DNA of 64,000 nucleotides from Prunus persica (lineage: Eukaryota > Streptophyta > Magnoliopsida > Rosales > Rosaceae): the NCBI RefSeq assembly GCF_000346465.2, contig NC_034009.1, positions 10,107,401-10,171,400 of the forward strand. Reading direction: 5' to 3'. Under the pieces are notes generated by a model. The model was given only the letters and a program-made list of their open reading frames with translations, made no database searches and had not been told where the DNA came from. Of the stretch, positions 38,549 through 49,684 are shown piece after piece (position 1 is the stretch's first letter; the number at the start of each line of letters is the position of its first letter). The position numbers and the translations under genes are program-made.

Positions 38549-39239
38549 ACATAATTTTATTTCATGTTGTTAAAGGAAAAGATGTTATGAATTTGGTTTT
38601 TTATTTCATCTTTTTATATACATCAATGTTACTATATACGTTAACAACATTGAAAGTACTGCGCAAATAGGTACTGTGCATACGAAAAGTACTGTGCATA
38701 TTTGACACATCATTCATGGTCAAATAGGTACTGTGCATACAAAAAGTACTGTGCATTGACACATCATTCTTGGCTTATACTTTTCATTTTGAACTGTGCA
38801 TATGTTCTTCCATTGCAAACAAGTACTTTTTGTTTTTGCTTTGGGTAACAAAAACAAATTTGATTGAAAAAATTCAAGTTTCTTTCTTTAAATGACAAGG
38901 ATGGGGATAAAATGAAATATACTGTCTACATAAGTCTGGAATAAAAGGCTATCAAGTTCTATGAAAGCTTAAGAAAGTTTATTAAAAAAATTATACAGAA
39001 GTCTTCTAAAAGTCTATCAAGTTCTATATGAATTATAAAGTTCTATCAAGTTCTATGAAAGCTGGCACTTAAACAAAATCTTTTTAAACGCTCTAGAATA
39101 CTAATGGAATACACCCCCCTAAGCTATTAAATTGATCGTTTGGTTAGACGTTAATTGATGACGTGTCAACTATGGGACCTACTTACTAACCAATCCCAAT
39201 ATATATATATAATTAGAAGAAAAAAACCTTAAAAAAACC

Positions 39240-39540
39240 TAGCCTCCTCCTTACCTAGCACCCCCTATTCCCCACCCCATCACGACGACGCCTACTTCCC
39301 AACCTCCGTCTCCCACCCTTTCTCCCTCTATCTCATCTCCGTCTCTCAGACCCTCCGTGACACCGTTTCGCTATCCCAGAAATGCCAAACCCCCAATCTC
39401 TCCGTCGGCAAGCTCCGCACTCAACGTTGATTCAATCCTCACTCGCCTCCACTACCACGTCGTCAAGATTTTGATCAAGAGTGGCATCCCCCTCGACGCC
39501 GAGGTTTGCTCATTAATTAGCAAACCAGTGGCCAATCATG
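39240..39540 (+). pseudogene. Captured coding-like fragment, source not recognised
   Basis: This stretch is much richer in GC than the rest of the element and reads protein-like in two frames joined by a shift near 39410: FPTSVSHPFSLYLISVSQTL followed by SILTRLHYHVVKILIKSGIP, ending GAG before GTTTGC, which resembles a splice donor. That suggests an exon of a host gene taken up by the long-TIR element. I do not recognise the parent gene. Confidence 0.4.
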
Positions 39541-39548
39541 GTAATTAT

Positions 39549-40101
39549 TAGGGGTGGGCACTCAAACAGGCGAACCGAAAATCCGAGCCAAACCGAAAAA
39601 AAATCGAGTTGACTAAAAAGTCAACAACTGGTCAAAAACCGAATCGGACCGGTTTCGGATCCAGTTCCATGTCTTCAAAAATTGGACCGGGCCTAACCGA
39701 ACCGGTCAAATTAAAAATATATATAATTTCAATATATATTTATATTTAATGCTATATTTTTAATTTTACTTAAAAAAAACTAATATTTATCCAAGTTCAT
39801 TTTCAAAATATCTCTTTTCTAACTTTAATATTTATTTTTATATAAAATTGAATAATTTGTTAATTTTCAAGTAAAATAATAATATTTCATTTGAGAATTG
39901 TATTAAAAAATAATTTTTATAATTCAGTTCAAAACCAAACCGAAATCGAAATCGGACCGGAACCGATTCAAACAGAACTGGACAGTTTTTGAATTTTTTT
40001 TTATTAAAACCGAACCAAACCGAACCAAACCGGATGAATAGTACCAGATCGGTTCTAATTTGAAGCAAAAACCAGTTCAAACCAAACCGTGCCCACCCCT
40101 A
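39549..40101. mobile_element. hAT MITE with 8-bp TSD
   Basis: Ends TAGGGGTGGGCAC and the exact inverse GTGCCCACCCCTA, flanked on both sides by GTAATTAT (39541-39548 and 40102-40109). The 8-bp duplication and end sequence identify the hAT superfamily. The 553-bp interior is rich in AACCGAA-type repeats and has no coding capacity. Confidence 0.85.
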
Positions 40102-40395
40102 GTAATTATTTTTCTTCCAATTTTTTGTGGGTTAATAGTTATACCAGAATATTGCAAAGGTTGGGTGATTCTCTAGATTGTATTGCAGGGGTTGGGCCAC
40201 CATGTGTGGTTCTGTATTTTTGTTTGTTCTTTGTGATTTTGCTGGGATGGGATTATTGCTCGGGTTGTATGGTCAGGAGTGGGGTGGATCGCGTTGCTGT
40301 TTGGTGTGACTTGGTGGGTGTGGGCGCTGGTTTAATCGTACAAATGAAGCTTCTTGTTGGTGGTTTCCCTTTAATGATACATGTAGTTTGTTTCA

Positions 40396-41270
40396 GGAAT
40401 TTATCGAGACAATAGTATAAAATATCAATAATATCGACGAAATATCGAGGATATTATTGTTTTTTCAGATCACGATATTTCGGAACATATCCATACACAT
40501 ATTGTATAAATATCGATAATATCAAACAATATCGATGTCCATAATTTCGCTCACACTTCAGCAATATTTTGTCAAAATATCGCTATAATATCATTATAAT
40601 ATCGAAAATATCAAAAATATCAATGTAATGCAAAAAAGGAAAAATAAATCAAAAAATAAAGCACACACGCAAAGGAAATTCAAACCCTTGCAATTTCACT
40701 CATCCAACGCCTTAACCACCATGTTGCTTGTGTTTTTGAGATAATACGCAAAAGGGAATTCTATATGGCACTAAGTCATTCATGTATCTTACTATGCAAT
40801 GTATAAAGTGTAAAATATTGTAGTAAATCATTATATATAAATGATTATGGTGTGTTTAATTATCTTTCATTAATTACATACATATTTTCTACACTCACAG
40901 TGTTTGTCAGCTCGCTATATAATCAACTTAAATCAGTTAAACCCATCATGCAATGCATTTCCTTCCAATTTTTTGTGATAAACTAATAGATAATTGAATA
41001 AATAAACATCCTCCAAAGTTTCAATAAAAATTTTCAAGTTTTTCTTACAATTTCCGTGATTTTTATTCAACTTTTATCAATATCGATAATATCCCAATAT
41101 TTCCATTGAAATTTCCGTATTTTTGGACTACCGATATTTCCGATACCATCGATATTTTAGACATTGATTGAGATAACTAAGGAGCCCGGAGTCATTTTTG
41201 GTAGCCAAATTTGATGGCATACTTGGACTTGGATTTCAAGAGATATCAGTTGGAAATGTTGTACCTGTGT
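40396..41270 (+). pseudogene. Captured aspartic protease exon, split by an insertion
   Basis: An intron-like end (TTTGTTTCAG) precedes GAATTTATCGAGA at 40397-40409. The exon resumes at 41164 and reads [20 protein letters not shown] and then [14 protein letters not shown] with one frame disturbance. This is the segment before the flap region of plant phytepsin/cardosin-type aspartic proteases. The exon is cut by the 40410-41163 element, whose 10-bp flanks (TTTATCGAGA, TTGATTGAGA) are the duplicated target. Only one exon with parts of its introns is present, so it is a captured fragment and not a gene. Confidence 0.7.
40410..41163. mobile_element. TATCG-rich element with 10-bp imperfect TSD
   Basis: A 754-bp element whose ends are degenerate inverted repeats around TATAAAATATC / TCTAAAATATC and whose outer parts are packed with ATATCG. 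The target duplication (8 of 10 matching) and size suggest a Mutator-like MITE. In its middle, on the minus strand at about 40674-40731, a tRNA-like piece reads GGTGGTTAAGGCGTTGGA (box A-like) and AGGGTTTGAATTTCC (box B-like). Confidence 0.55.
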
Positions 41271-41702
41271 ATTTCATGAGATTATGAGTTTCGGCTTTGT
41301 TTGAGTCAGGTTGTGTTTTCATCAATAGGAATTAAGAGAGATTTCATCTTGCTATGTTTCTCAGAGGTGGAGGTGGCTGAGTTGAGGGGATGGGGAACAT
41401 GGGGGCGCTGGGTTGTTGGGCAAGGAAGGGGTTGGGAATTTTTAAGTTTTTTTATTTTTTTAATTTCTGATTATTCTTATGTTATTATTTTATATAATTT
41501 TTTTAATTTAGGTATTGGTTAGTAAGTAGGTCTCACAGTTGACACGTCATCAATTAATGTCTGACCAAATGAACAACTTAACGGAAGGCTTAAATTGGTC
41601 AGATTTGAAAACATTGAGGTGTAAATTGATGAAATTGAAACCCCATAGTCCATATTGAGAATGATCCCAAACCTTCAGGAAGTCTATTGTTATTAGCCCT
41701 AA

Positions 41703-43729
41703 ATTAAATTAACTCTTTTTTTTGCCCTTTTTTACAAGGGGAGTATAGAAGATTTCATTTCATGTAAAAAATAGTTGTGAAGCTGCAAAAATGATTGAGT
41801 GATACTATCAAATAGCAATATTTGTGTAACAGAGTTTTTCAAATAGTATTATGATTGTAACAAGGTTTTCAAATAGAAGTATCATTATAGCAAATAGTCT
41901 CGTTATATCGATATCATGTCGATATATTGCCAAGACTATTACTACCTATAGTGTCTATTATTTCGATTACAAACAGTCTTTTTTTTTGTTGTTGTTGAGA
42001 AATTCTAGAATTGTATTCATAATTTAGCCAAAAATGCCACTAGCCAGAAATGACCATTACAATAACAAAGCGGTCTAACATCTAAATTAAGACAATCTGG
42101 TGCACTTTCACTAACGATCATGCATGATCGAAGAAACTCTGACATATGCATTCCAATTAAGATTGCAAACTCAAAATAATCAAAAAGAGATAAAGCTTGA
42201 AAAAACCAAGCCATAACAATACAAATAAAACTCTCATAAGAAAGAGATGAAAAGTTCTCACAAAGGAGAGGTGAAAAGTTCTCACAAAGGAGAGGTGAAA
42301 AGCTCTCACAAAGAAGAAGTGAAAACTACACATAGAACCCAAAGAGTCTCTGTGACTTATTCTAAACATAAAGAAATCACAACAAGGATGGTGGTGGAGA
42401 TCTGAAGCCGAGACGCAGCTGCTTGTGATAGTTGGAGGAAATCATAATAAAATAAAGACAAATAGGAAAAACCTTTTGTCTCTCTGAAAATGAGGGGAGA
42501 AGAGAAGGAGGGAGAGAAGAAGGGAGAGGGGAGGAAGAACAGTGGCTTCCTTCACCTCCAAAGTGAAAACGGATTTAGGAGAGTTTTTGGGAGAGAGGGG
42601 GCTAGGGTTTGGAAGAGAGAAAATCTTTTGTCTACAATTTGATACCTAACGTTTCAATAAAACAGTCTAAAAGTTTCGATATGATTTAAATAAAGTATAA
42701 ATATTTTGTCCATATTGTCAGTTTGCTGCAGTAATAGTGGTATTTGAGAGGAAATTCCTCAAAATTATTAGGTGTGCCTAAATTCAGGTCCATACATCAC
42801 TAGTAAAATGATATATGTGAAGTTACTATATATTAGTAGATCCTACAAGTGTATGGCGAAATGTTCTTCGAAACGACGAAGGCCATCCCTTACAATAATG
42901 AAGTTGCCTGTCTGAGTCTTACAGCAGACTCTTGGTGTTATAAGTGCCACTGATGTTGTTGTTCTTGATGTAAATGTCACTAAGCTTCACTTGAATCAGC
43001 ATTTGACAAATATATACAACAGATAAAAGGAAAAGAAAAACACACACACATATATATACCGAAAGAATAATTTATATTATTTATAAATTTTGGGGGGGCC
43101 ATGGCCCCTCTGGTAATCAGAAGCACACCGAGACTGATGCTGCAAAATAATAAACCTTCCCCGTTTGATGATAGAATTCATAGTTTTGTGAGTCTGTATT
43201 TTGGATGTATTTGGGAGAGAATGGATGAGAGAACGTTGCTCTCTGTGAAAAACAGAAAAATTGGAAGAGTGAAGTCTGCTTTTCTTTCATTACCAGCAAC
43301 CAAAAATATAACCGTTGAGGAGAGAGAAGAGAGATTCTTCTCTAACTGCCTCTATACAAGATTTAATCCTAGCCATTGAACTATCATCCTATAAGATGAT
43401 TACACTTGTCACAATCTAACACCTCACTTAAGAAGCCACTTGGACTCTAATCCAATGGTCCTTATTACAAACAGCAGAAAAGCTTTTAAACTAAAACAGA
43501 GACATTCAAAACGAAATGCGATTAGGCGGCAAGGGGTTTTAGCTCAGCTCAAAGGGGTTACACATCAACATTTGAGAGATGAATACATATGCATCAACCC
43601 CAGAGACACCCCCAATATTAAATCTTCTTCTTAAACCCAAGATGCTCTCCTCATCCTCTTCATGTATATATACATACGTATATGTAGCCAAGCAGGACAA
43701 GGGTGCTTGTCTTCAACTAGAGCAGGCGT
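41703..43729. other. Intergenic between transposon stack 1 and polygalacturonase
   Basis: No supported gene. A 24-bp unit GAAAAGTTCTCACAAAGGAG... is repeated three times in tandem at 42249-42320. A purine-rich block lies at about 42480-42620. The stretch from 43380 to 43729 is the 3' flank of the polygalacturonase gene. Confidence 0.45.
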
Positions 43730-45526
43730 TTAATGGCAGGCTGGTGGGTTTTGTATGCCACCAAATCCTACTTCTGCATTTTTGCATATGGAGGTGATAG
43801 GCCCGCCATTGCTGGGACCAATGTAGTTCAAATTGATGTCCCGAAGCTCAACATTTTTGCAAGGGAACTGGCTGCTGCAAATGAAATCCACTGCAATCTT
43901 TGATGCTGTGGTCCCTTTGATGTTTATGTAGTGAACATTGCTGATCTGTACGCGTGATGGCTGCAAAAAATTCAACGATAGAACGTTAAAAATTTAAGAT
44001 TAGGATAAGTCATGGTTCGATCTCATTCGATGTACTAGAAAATTGGTAAAATTGAAGAAGGTAGTAGTTTGTGAAAAGGAGGCAGGTTTGAAGAGAATTA
44101 GTTAAAACAAACCTGGTTCTTGTTGCAGCCCCCTGCGCAATACTCTTGGTCAATTATGATGGGTTTCTTAACATTCTGCATGATAAGGTCCTGGAAAATC
44201 ATGCCTGAGGCTCGGCTTGGGGTCGATCCTGGCCATGATTTGATTCTAATCCCATTGTCTGTGTTCAAAAACGTCGTCTTCTTCACGATGATCCCCGTCA
44301 CGTCATTTTCATTCTGATACTTGCCAAGGCTACCGATACTGCCATCCGTAAAAATGGGCATACAAATTCAGCCATGAGACAATTTGATATGTTATGTTGA
44401 TAGACCGAGAAATATGGACTATTAACGACGTTACAATATTATAGCAAAAGGGTTTCGAAGTCATTAAGAATTGAGTTATGCATGTACCTGATGCCATGTC
44501 CAGGGCCACAGACAACATTGTTGATGGCAACGTTGGTGGATCCCTGAATCATGCCAATGCAATCATCACCAGTTCCAATGTGAACTCTGGCGATCTTTAT
44601 GTTGTTGGAGTTGCTGATGTGGATGCCGTCAGTGTTGGGGCTTGTGTCAGGGGCAGAGATGTTCACTCCTCGCACCCTAATGTTCTGGCTGTTAGTGAGG
44701 AAAACGTGAACTCCTTTGCTGTTAAGGGAGGTGATGCCTCGGATGACCCCGTTTTTGACACCGTTAAATTTGATGCTCTGCATAATTATTTAAGTAAATA
44801 AATTAATTAAACTAATAGTTAAGGTCAGTTTCTTTCTTATGATGGTATACAATTTAGAAGTTAATTATAAATCATTAAATTAAACTTACAGCTGGGAGTG
44901 GACTGCAACTGCTGCAGCCATCAATGTTTTTCCAGGAACTTGAACCTTGCCCATCAAAGACGCCATTGCCTGTGAGGACCAAGCCCTCTACACGTTCAAA
45001 CAAGAACCAGAATGGTTCTTCATACAAGGAAATATCATTCAGGCCTTTGATGGTCCCTGAAACTTGAACAACAATGGGTTTTGAGCAGCTGCATGGCCCT
45101 TGAAATATGACTGGCCCAGTCTTGAAAGTCCCTTTTGGGATTACAACCCTTGATCTCCCGGTGTGGTTGCGGCATGCTGCAATCCATGTTTGTATGAAAG
45201 CCTGCGCAATTTACAACCAAAAACCATCCATTTCTCTCATTAGACCAAAAATTTAATTATCATAATTAAGTGTGCGAATAATACTAATATTACTAGAGTC
45301 ACTAAATTTTTACAATGCTTGAATCGCCAGACCCATCAGGCTTGGCGCCATGATCCAACACGTTAAAGATTTTCTCTGTAGGATCCACTTTGTCATGGAC
45401 ACCCAAATTAGTGCCACGGAAAATATCGGGCACAACCAGGGTAACTGCGGTTGCGGCGGCTTGACAGGCCAGTGCAGCTAAGCACAAGATAAGAATGGCG
45501 TGGCTCGACATTCCTGCAATGGCCAT
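43730..45526 (-). CDS. Polygalacturonase (GH28), secreted
   Basis: Five exons, 45526-45314, 45201-44890, 44777-44488, 44338-44113 and 43960-43730, give 423 residues. The enzyme hydrolyses alpha-1,4-galacturonan of demethylated pectin in the cell wall. The N-terminus (MAIAGMSSHAILILCLAALA) is a signal peptide. GH28 motifs are intact and in order: SPNTDG (first catalytic Asp region), GTGDDC (second and third Asp), CGPGHGI (His) and NGIRIKSW (substrate-binding RIK). Parallel beta-helix character is obvious in the repeated Asn/Ile/Val pattern. Cysteines near the C-terminus (CAGGC, CSSQFPC, ICKN, PPAC) fit conserved disulphides. Short plant PGs of this type act in growth, abscission or fruit softening; which one cannot be read. 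A TATA box lies about 120 bases upstream, and a large transposon complex begins about 0.4 kb beyond it. Confidence 0.95.
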
Positions 45527-45644
45527 GGTCCCCCCTTCAAATTCTAGGTCTTACAAACTATATATCTAGCTATGATTGGTAAAACAAAATAAGCCTCCGG
45601 GGGAGGAGGCTGTTATGAAGATGAATTAATTCTCTGTGTGCGTG

Positions 45645-45654
45645 TTATTTATAG
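45645..45654 (-). promoter_or_regulatory. TATA box of the polygalacturonase gene
   Basis: Minus-strand CTATAAATAA, about 120 bases before the ATG at 45526, in good position for a plant promoter. Confidence 0.6.
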
Positions 45655-46265
45655 GTGCTTGTTTTCATGTCGCTAATTAAACCAAAATTTTTAATGGCAA
45701 CCGCTGCTGTGTGTGAGGAGGCTCGAACTATACGGTGAAGGTTGGATTAATTAGTTTTGTCATTGTTGGTTTTTAGTTGGTTTGCCTAAAATTGGAGATA
45801 TGCTTTGTGTGTGTATGCATGGTGCAATGTCGTCCTTCACTCCCTTAGTTGTAGCCTACTTCTTCTCCATTTTGCCTTCACCTTCTTTTTCATATCTTTG
45901 CCTCGCCCCCCAAATTATCACCAGCATTCTACCCACCAGCATATGGCAAGATACCGAAAGCAGCAACATAATTTGTTTTGTTTTTATTTTTCTTTTCTCT
46001 TTTTCCTTTTGGTTAGAACAAAAAAAAAAAAAAAACTGGGCTAAATTGTAGCAATGGTCCCTGGACTAAGACCAAACTTTACTTATTGTCCATCATATTA
46101 TTAAATTGTTACGGTGGTACTTTAATTATGTCTCCACTTTCAGAAATCGTCATTTCCGTCATCTCAGTCAACTTTTTCGTTAAAAATGATGACATGACAA
46201 TGACAAGTCCTACTTGGCATGGACACAAATGTCTTTTCACACAAAAAATTTAAAAATAAATCAAA

Positions 46266-46298
<33 letters not shown>

Positions 46299-47466
46299 GT
46301 GAAAACCCAAAAGGTGATGGAAAGTGATCCATCCTCCCACTAAGGAGACGGACAATGCAAGCGGCCCACCTAAATACCATTACAAGAAAGATCTTGATTG
46401 TAGGAATAAATAAGTGCCTATTTCATCATGAATTTCTCTTTTTTAATTGCTTTTATAAATAGTAGTTATGTTTTAATTATCAGCGAAGACATGGCACTAC
46501 TACAAAAAGTGAAAAAGACGACCAGAAAACAACGACGGTCTAAGTGAAAACCGTCGTGGTTTTTAAAAAGACGACGGTTCTAAAAACACCGTCGTGTAAT
46601 ACAACCTTAGACAACTAAAAAATGGAGATTCAAATGGCTATTCAAAAACAACGACGTACCTAATTAAACAACCGACGTCTATTTGAAACAGATTTCCGCA
46701 GTGTAAAATCAATGCCAACAAAGAACGGCAGAAGTTATGAATCGACCGACGTAGAAAGTAAAGACAACGATTTCAATAAAAACCGCCGTTTTTACTCATA
46801 AAATAACACGACGAGGTTTTCGTACAAGACGCCGTATAATTACAAACAAATCCACGGCTTTAAAATACAAAATATCGCCGTATTAAATTAATGTACAACG
46901 ACGGAAAATATAAATATATCGACGTCATTCTCGTATAGTTCTACGACGTTATCTTTAAATCGTACAATAAAATTTAACGTCGTATTTATTCATTTTATAC
47001 GTCGTACCTTTAATTTAAACCGTCGTCTTAATAAGAATTTTTGTTAACAATTTTTTTCTTTGATTTTCTTATCCTACGTCGGTAGATCTACTTAATGACA
47101 AGAATTGAAATAACCACGACGGTTTATATAGAAGACCGCCGACATAATCAGATTTGTCTGAGATCCCAAGGGTTACGAAATCTTACCAAATGGAACTCTG
47201 TTCCACATCATAATCTTAACAGATGACACAGATTTGCAATCAGAGAGACAATTTTTTGGAAGTTGATGATGTGTGTGCGTTTGTGTATCTACAAATATTA
47301 TACCTAACGTCGTTGCAAATTTGCAATCAGAGAGACAATTTTCAACGACGGTTATATTATACCTAACGACGTTTAAAAAACAAATCAACGTCGCTCAACA
47401 AATATATTACGTCGTCTTAGTCTTACTTAAGACGACGAAAAACGACGACAGTAATACAAAAACAGT

Positions 47467-49322
47467 CGTTGTTTTTATATTCTTTCTTTATTTAAATCTG
47501 TCATCCAAAAAAGAAACTTTACATATTCCAGAACATTAATTTCCTTCATTTTAAATTTCCTCCGGAAAAAAAAAACTCTATTTATAACGCACTGTAATTG
47601 AAAAATAAACTGAAAGGTCACGGGAAAAAAAATTCTATTCATAATTTAAAAATTCAAATCCACGTCGGTTATATTAAACCTAACGACGTTAAATGAAAAG
47701 ATTCCACGTCGCAAAACAAATATTGCGTCGTGTTAGTTAAAAACGACGGCATAACAAAAAACCGTCGTTGTTTCAAACTGAATTAATTTAAAATTTCTTC
47801 GGGAAAGCAAAATCTATTTATAATTTCCTCGGGTTAGTAATATTGCGTCGTGTTAGTTTACAAATTCTAGAACATTAATTTCCCTCATTTTAAATTTCCT
47901 CGGGAAAGAAAAATCTATTTATCACGCTTTGTAATTGAAAACTAAAACTGAAAGAATTCGGGAAAAAAAACTCTATTTATAATTTAAAAATAAAATCCAC
48001 GTCGGTTGTAGTACACTTAACGACGTTTAACAAAATAATCTACGTCGGTAATTATAAATCTACCGCCATCTTACCTTAATATAGACGACGAGAAAAGACG
48101 ACGGTAGAACAGAAAACCACCGTTGTTTCAGTTTCTTTAACAGTTTGGTCCTTCATCTTTCTGCAGGACTTGTATAGTTCAAAGCATTGACAATGTCTTC
48201 ATCATATCTCCCAGCAACTACTGATTCGATTGCTCATGCTTTAGAGGCAATCTGAAGCCATTTCTATTCTTTATCGCATTCTTGAAACCCATCTTCTTCT
48301 TCTGAAGCTCTACGGATAAAGGAAGAGGCTATCACAAATCTGACGGATCTTCTTAGTCAAAAAAATCAAGCAGAGGATCAGGCACATCTGATCTTCAGAT
48401 TTCCCTGAGAAGCGAACTTTCCTTCGACAGCGAGTGGAGGCCAGGCTTACATCTCTTTTGATGGAAAGCAAGGAGTATTCAGAAGCACTAAGTGTCCTAT
48501 CAGGCTTGATCAAGGAAGTGAGAAGGCTAGTTGACAAGCTTCTTCTTGTCAACTAGCCTAAATGTAAGCTCAATTTCTCTTTGAGAAAGACATCCAAATT
48601 ATTGTCTTTGAGATGTGAGAGACAGTGTCTCTGAGAGAGGAAGAACTTGGAACCCTAAATGTAAACCGCGAAAATGAATGAAAGCGACAAATTTATAGAA
48701 TAAATTTTTAAAACCAACGGCGGTCCTTACCAAAAAACCGCCGTTTAAATTGTAAAATCAACGTCGGTATTACTGACGTATATTACAGAACTCCACGTCG
48801 GTACATTAATAATCACGACGTCTTAAATAATCTACCATGGCGCGAGTTATTACTTATGTACTTTAATTTTTGAGTTTACTACGACGGTACCTACAACACT
48901 ACTGTCGTATTTATTTACCACGTCCGAAGTTAAATTTACCGTCGTATTTTGTACTTTATACGTCGTAGTTATATGTAACCGCCGTATTATTTTTTTGAAA
49001 TGGTTTTATATGTAAGCAACTTTTCGTCTACTTGACTTACACATTCGTTGTTTTTATATTCTTATTTTATTTAAATCTGTCATCCAAAAAAGAAACTTTA
49101 CATATTGCAGAATATTAATTTCCTTCGTTTTAAATTTCCTCCGGAAAAAAAACTCTATTTATAACGCACTGTAATTGAAAAATAAACTGAAAGGTCACGG
49201 GAAAAAAAATTCTATTCATAATTTAAAAATTAAAATCCACGTCGGTTATATTAAACCTAACGACGTTAAATGAAATGATTCCACGTCGAACGAAAAATAT
49301 TTCGTCGTGTTAGTTAAAAACG
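47467..49322 (+). repeat. Direct repeat pair in the CACTA left arm
   Basis: 47467-47745 and 49046-49322 are close copies (both run from CGTTGTTTTTATATTCTT to TTAGTTAAAAACGA). A shorter third partial copy lies at about 47860-48020. The RPN6 fragment sits between the two long copies, so the repeat frames it. Confidence 0.75.
48193..48556 (+). pseudogene. RPN6: Captured fragment of proteasome lid gene RPN6
   Basis: The ATG at 48193 opens MSSSYLPATTDSIAHALEA, the N-terminus of plant 26S proteasome subunit RPN6 (PSMD11). It continues with ISILYRILE, then after a shift EALRIKEEAITNLTDLL. A jump leads to GTSDLQIS (normally some 40 residues further on), a second jump to EKRTFLRQRVEARLTSLLME, then SKEYSEAL and LIKEVRRL up to DKLLLV, where a stop follows. 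So about 165 residues of the parent are represented with two internal deletions and several stops; it has no introns across this span. The preceding bases (TTTCTGCAG, then a short leader) look like an intron end and 5' UTR. It lies wholly within the CACTA left arm. Confidence 0.8.
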
Positions 49323-49684
49323 ATATACAGACAAAGAGGGAAAGTTTCCAACTTTGAAGACAACTACCTCAACTAAATAAGACGACGGTAGACCACGACG
49401 GTTCGTCAGTTGTTCTAGCGTCGTCTGAAAATTGACAAAGTTGTTTTTAAAATAATAGTCTTTTTTTATATGCTTGTTTAATTGCAGGTTTGATTTCTCT
49501 GAACAATGGTTTTAAACATATATACCACGACGTTATATAAATAATGGTTTTAAACATTTATTACGTCTGAGATTATTTCATTGCGTCGTCTAAAATCATA
49601 TCATACGTCGTATTTTTTTAATACCGTCGTTTGTGTTCTTAATGTTTTCCTGAAATATTTTCACTTGCAGTTTTGTCTGTTAAA

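Larger units (their letters stand above)
35284..39119 (+). mobile_element. PIF/Harbinger transposon, defective, TSD TAA
   Basis: The left end (GGGGGGGTGTATTCAATTAG, then AAGCGTTTAAAAAGATTTTA) matches the inverse of the right end (GGGGGGTGTATTCCATTAG, AGAGCGTTTAAAAAGATTTTG). TAA is duplicated at 35281-35283 and 39120-39122, and the empty site can be read in the right arm of the host element. The two genes typical of plant PIF elements are present but broken: a Myb/SANT-like gene and an N-terminal piece of the transposase. The phrase GGGTGTATTCAATT recurs four times near the left end (35287, 35338, 35525, 35587). The element is further hit by a 5S-like fragment and a solo LTR. Confidence 0.85.
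35175..41699. mobile_element. Long-TIR element with captured host sequence, TSD TAA
   Basis: The left end (GGGCTAACGAC...) and the inverse of the right end (GGGCTAATAAC...) align for roughly 180 bases once the Harbinger element in the left arm is removed: left arm 35175-35283 plus 39123 to about 39200, right arm about 41515-41699. TAA flanks both ends (35172-35174, 41700-41702). Its own length without insertions is about 1.4 kb. Between the TIRs it carries exon-like pieces, including an aspartic protease exon, and no transposase. This makes it a Pack-type non-autonomous element. The TAA duplication points to PIF/Harbinger rather than Mutator, which would give 9 bp. Confidence 0.7.

Noticed and set aside
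42480..42640. Possible gene start with purine-rich leader
   Set aside because: No reading frame with protein character follows on either strand.
46267..46297. CT and GA tracts flanking the CACTA as a regulatory pair
   Set aside because: They are simple microsatellites belonging to the inverted arms of the host element.
46500..49660. CRISPR-like array from regularly repeated ACGTCG motifs
   Set aside because: Plant DNA, irregular spacing, both orientations; these are CACTA subterminal motifs.
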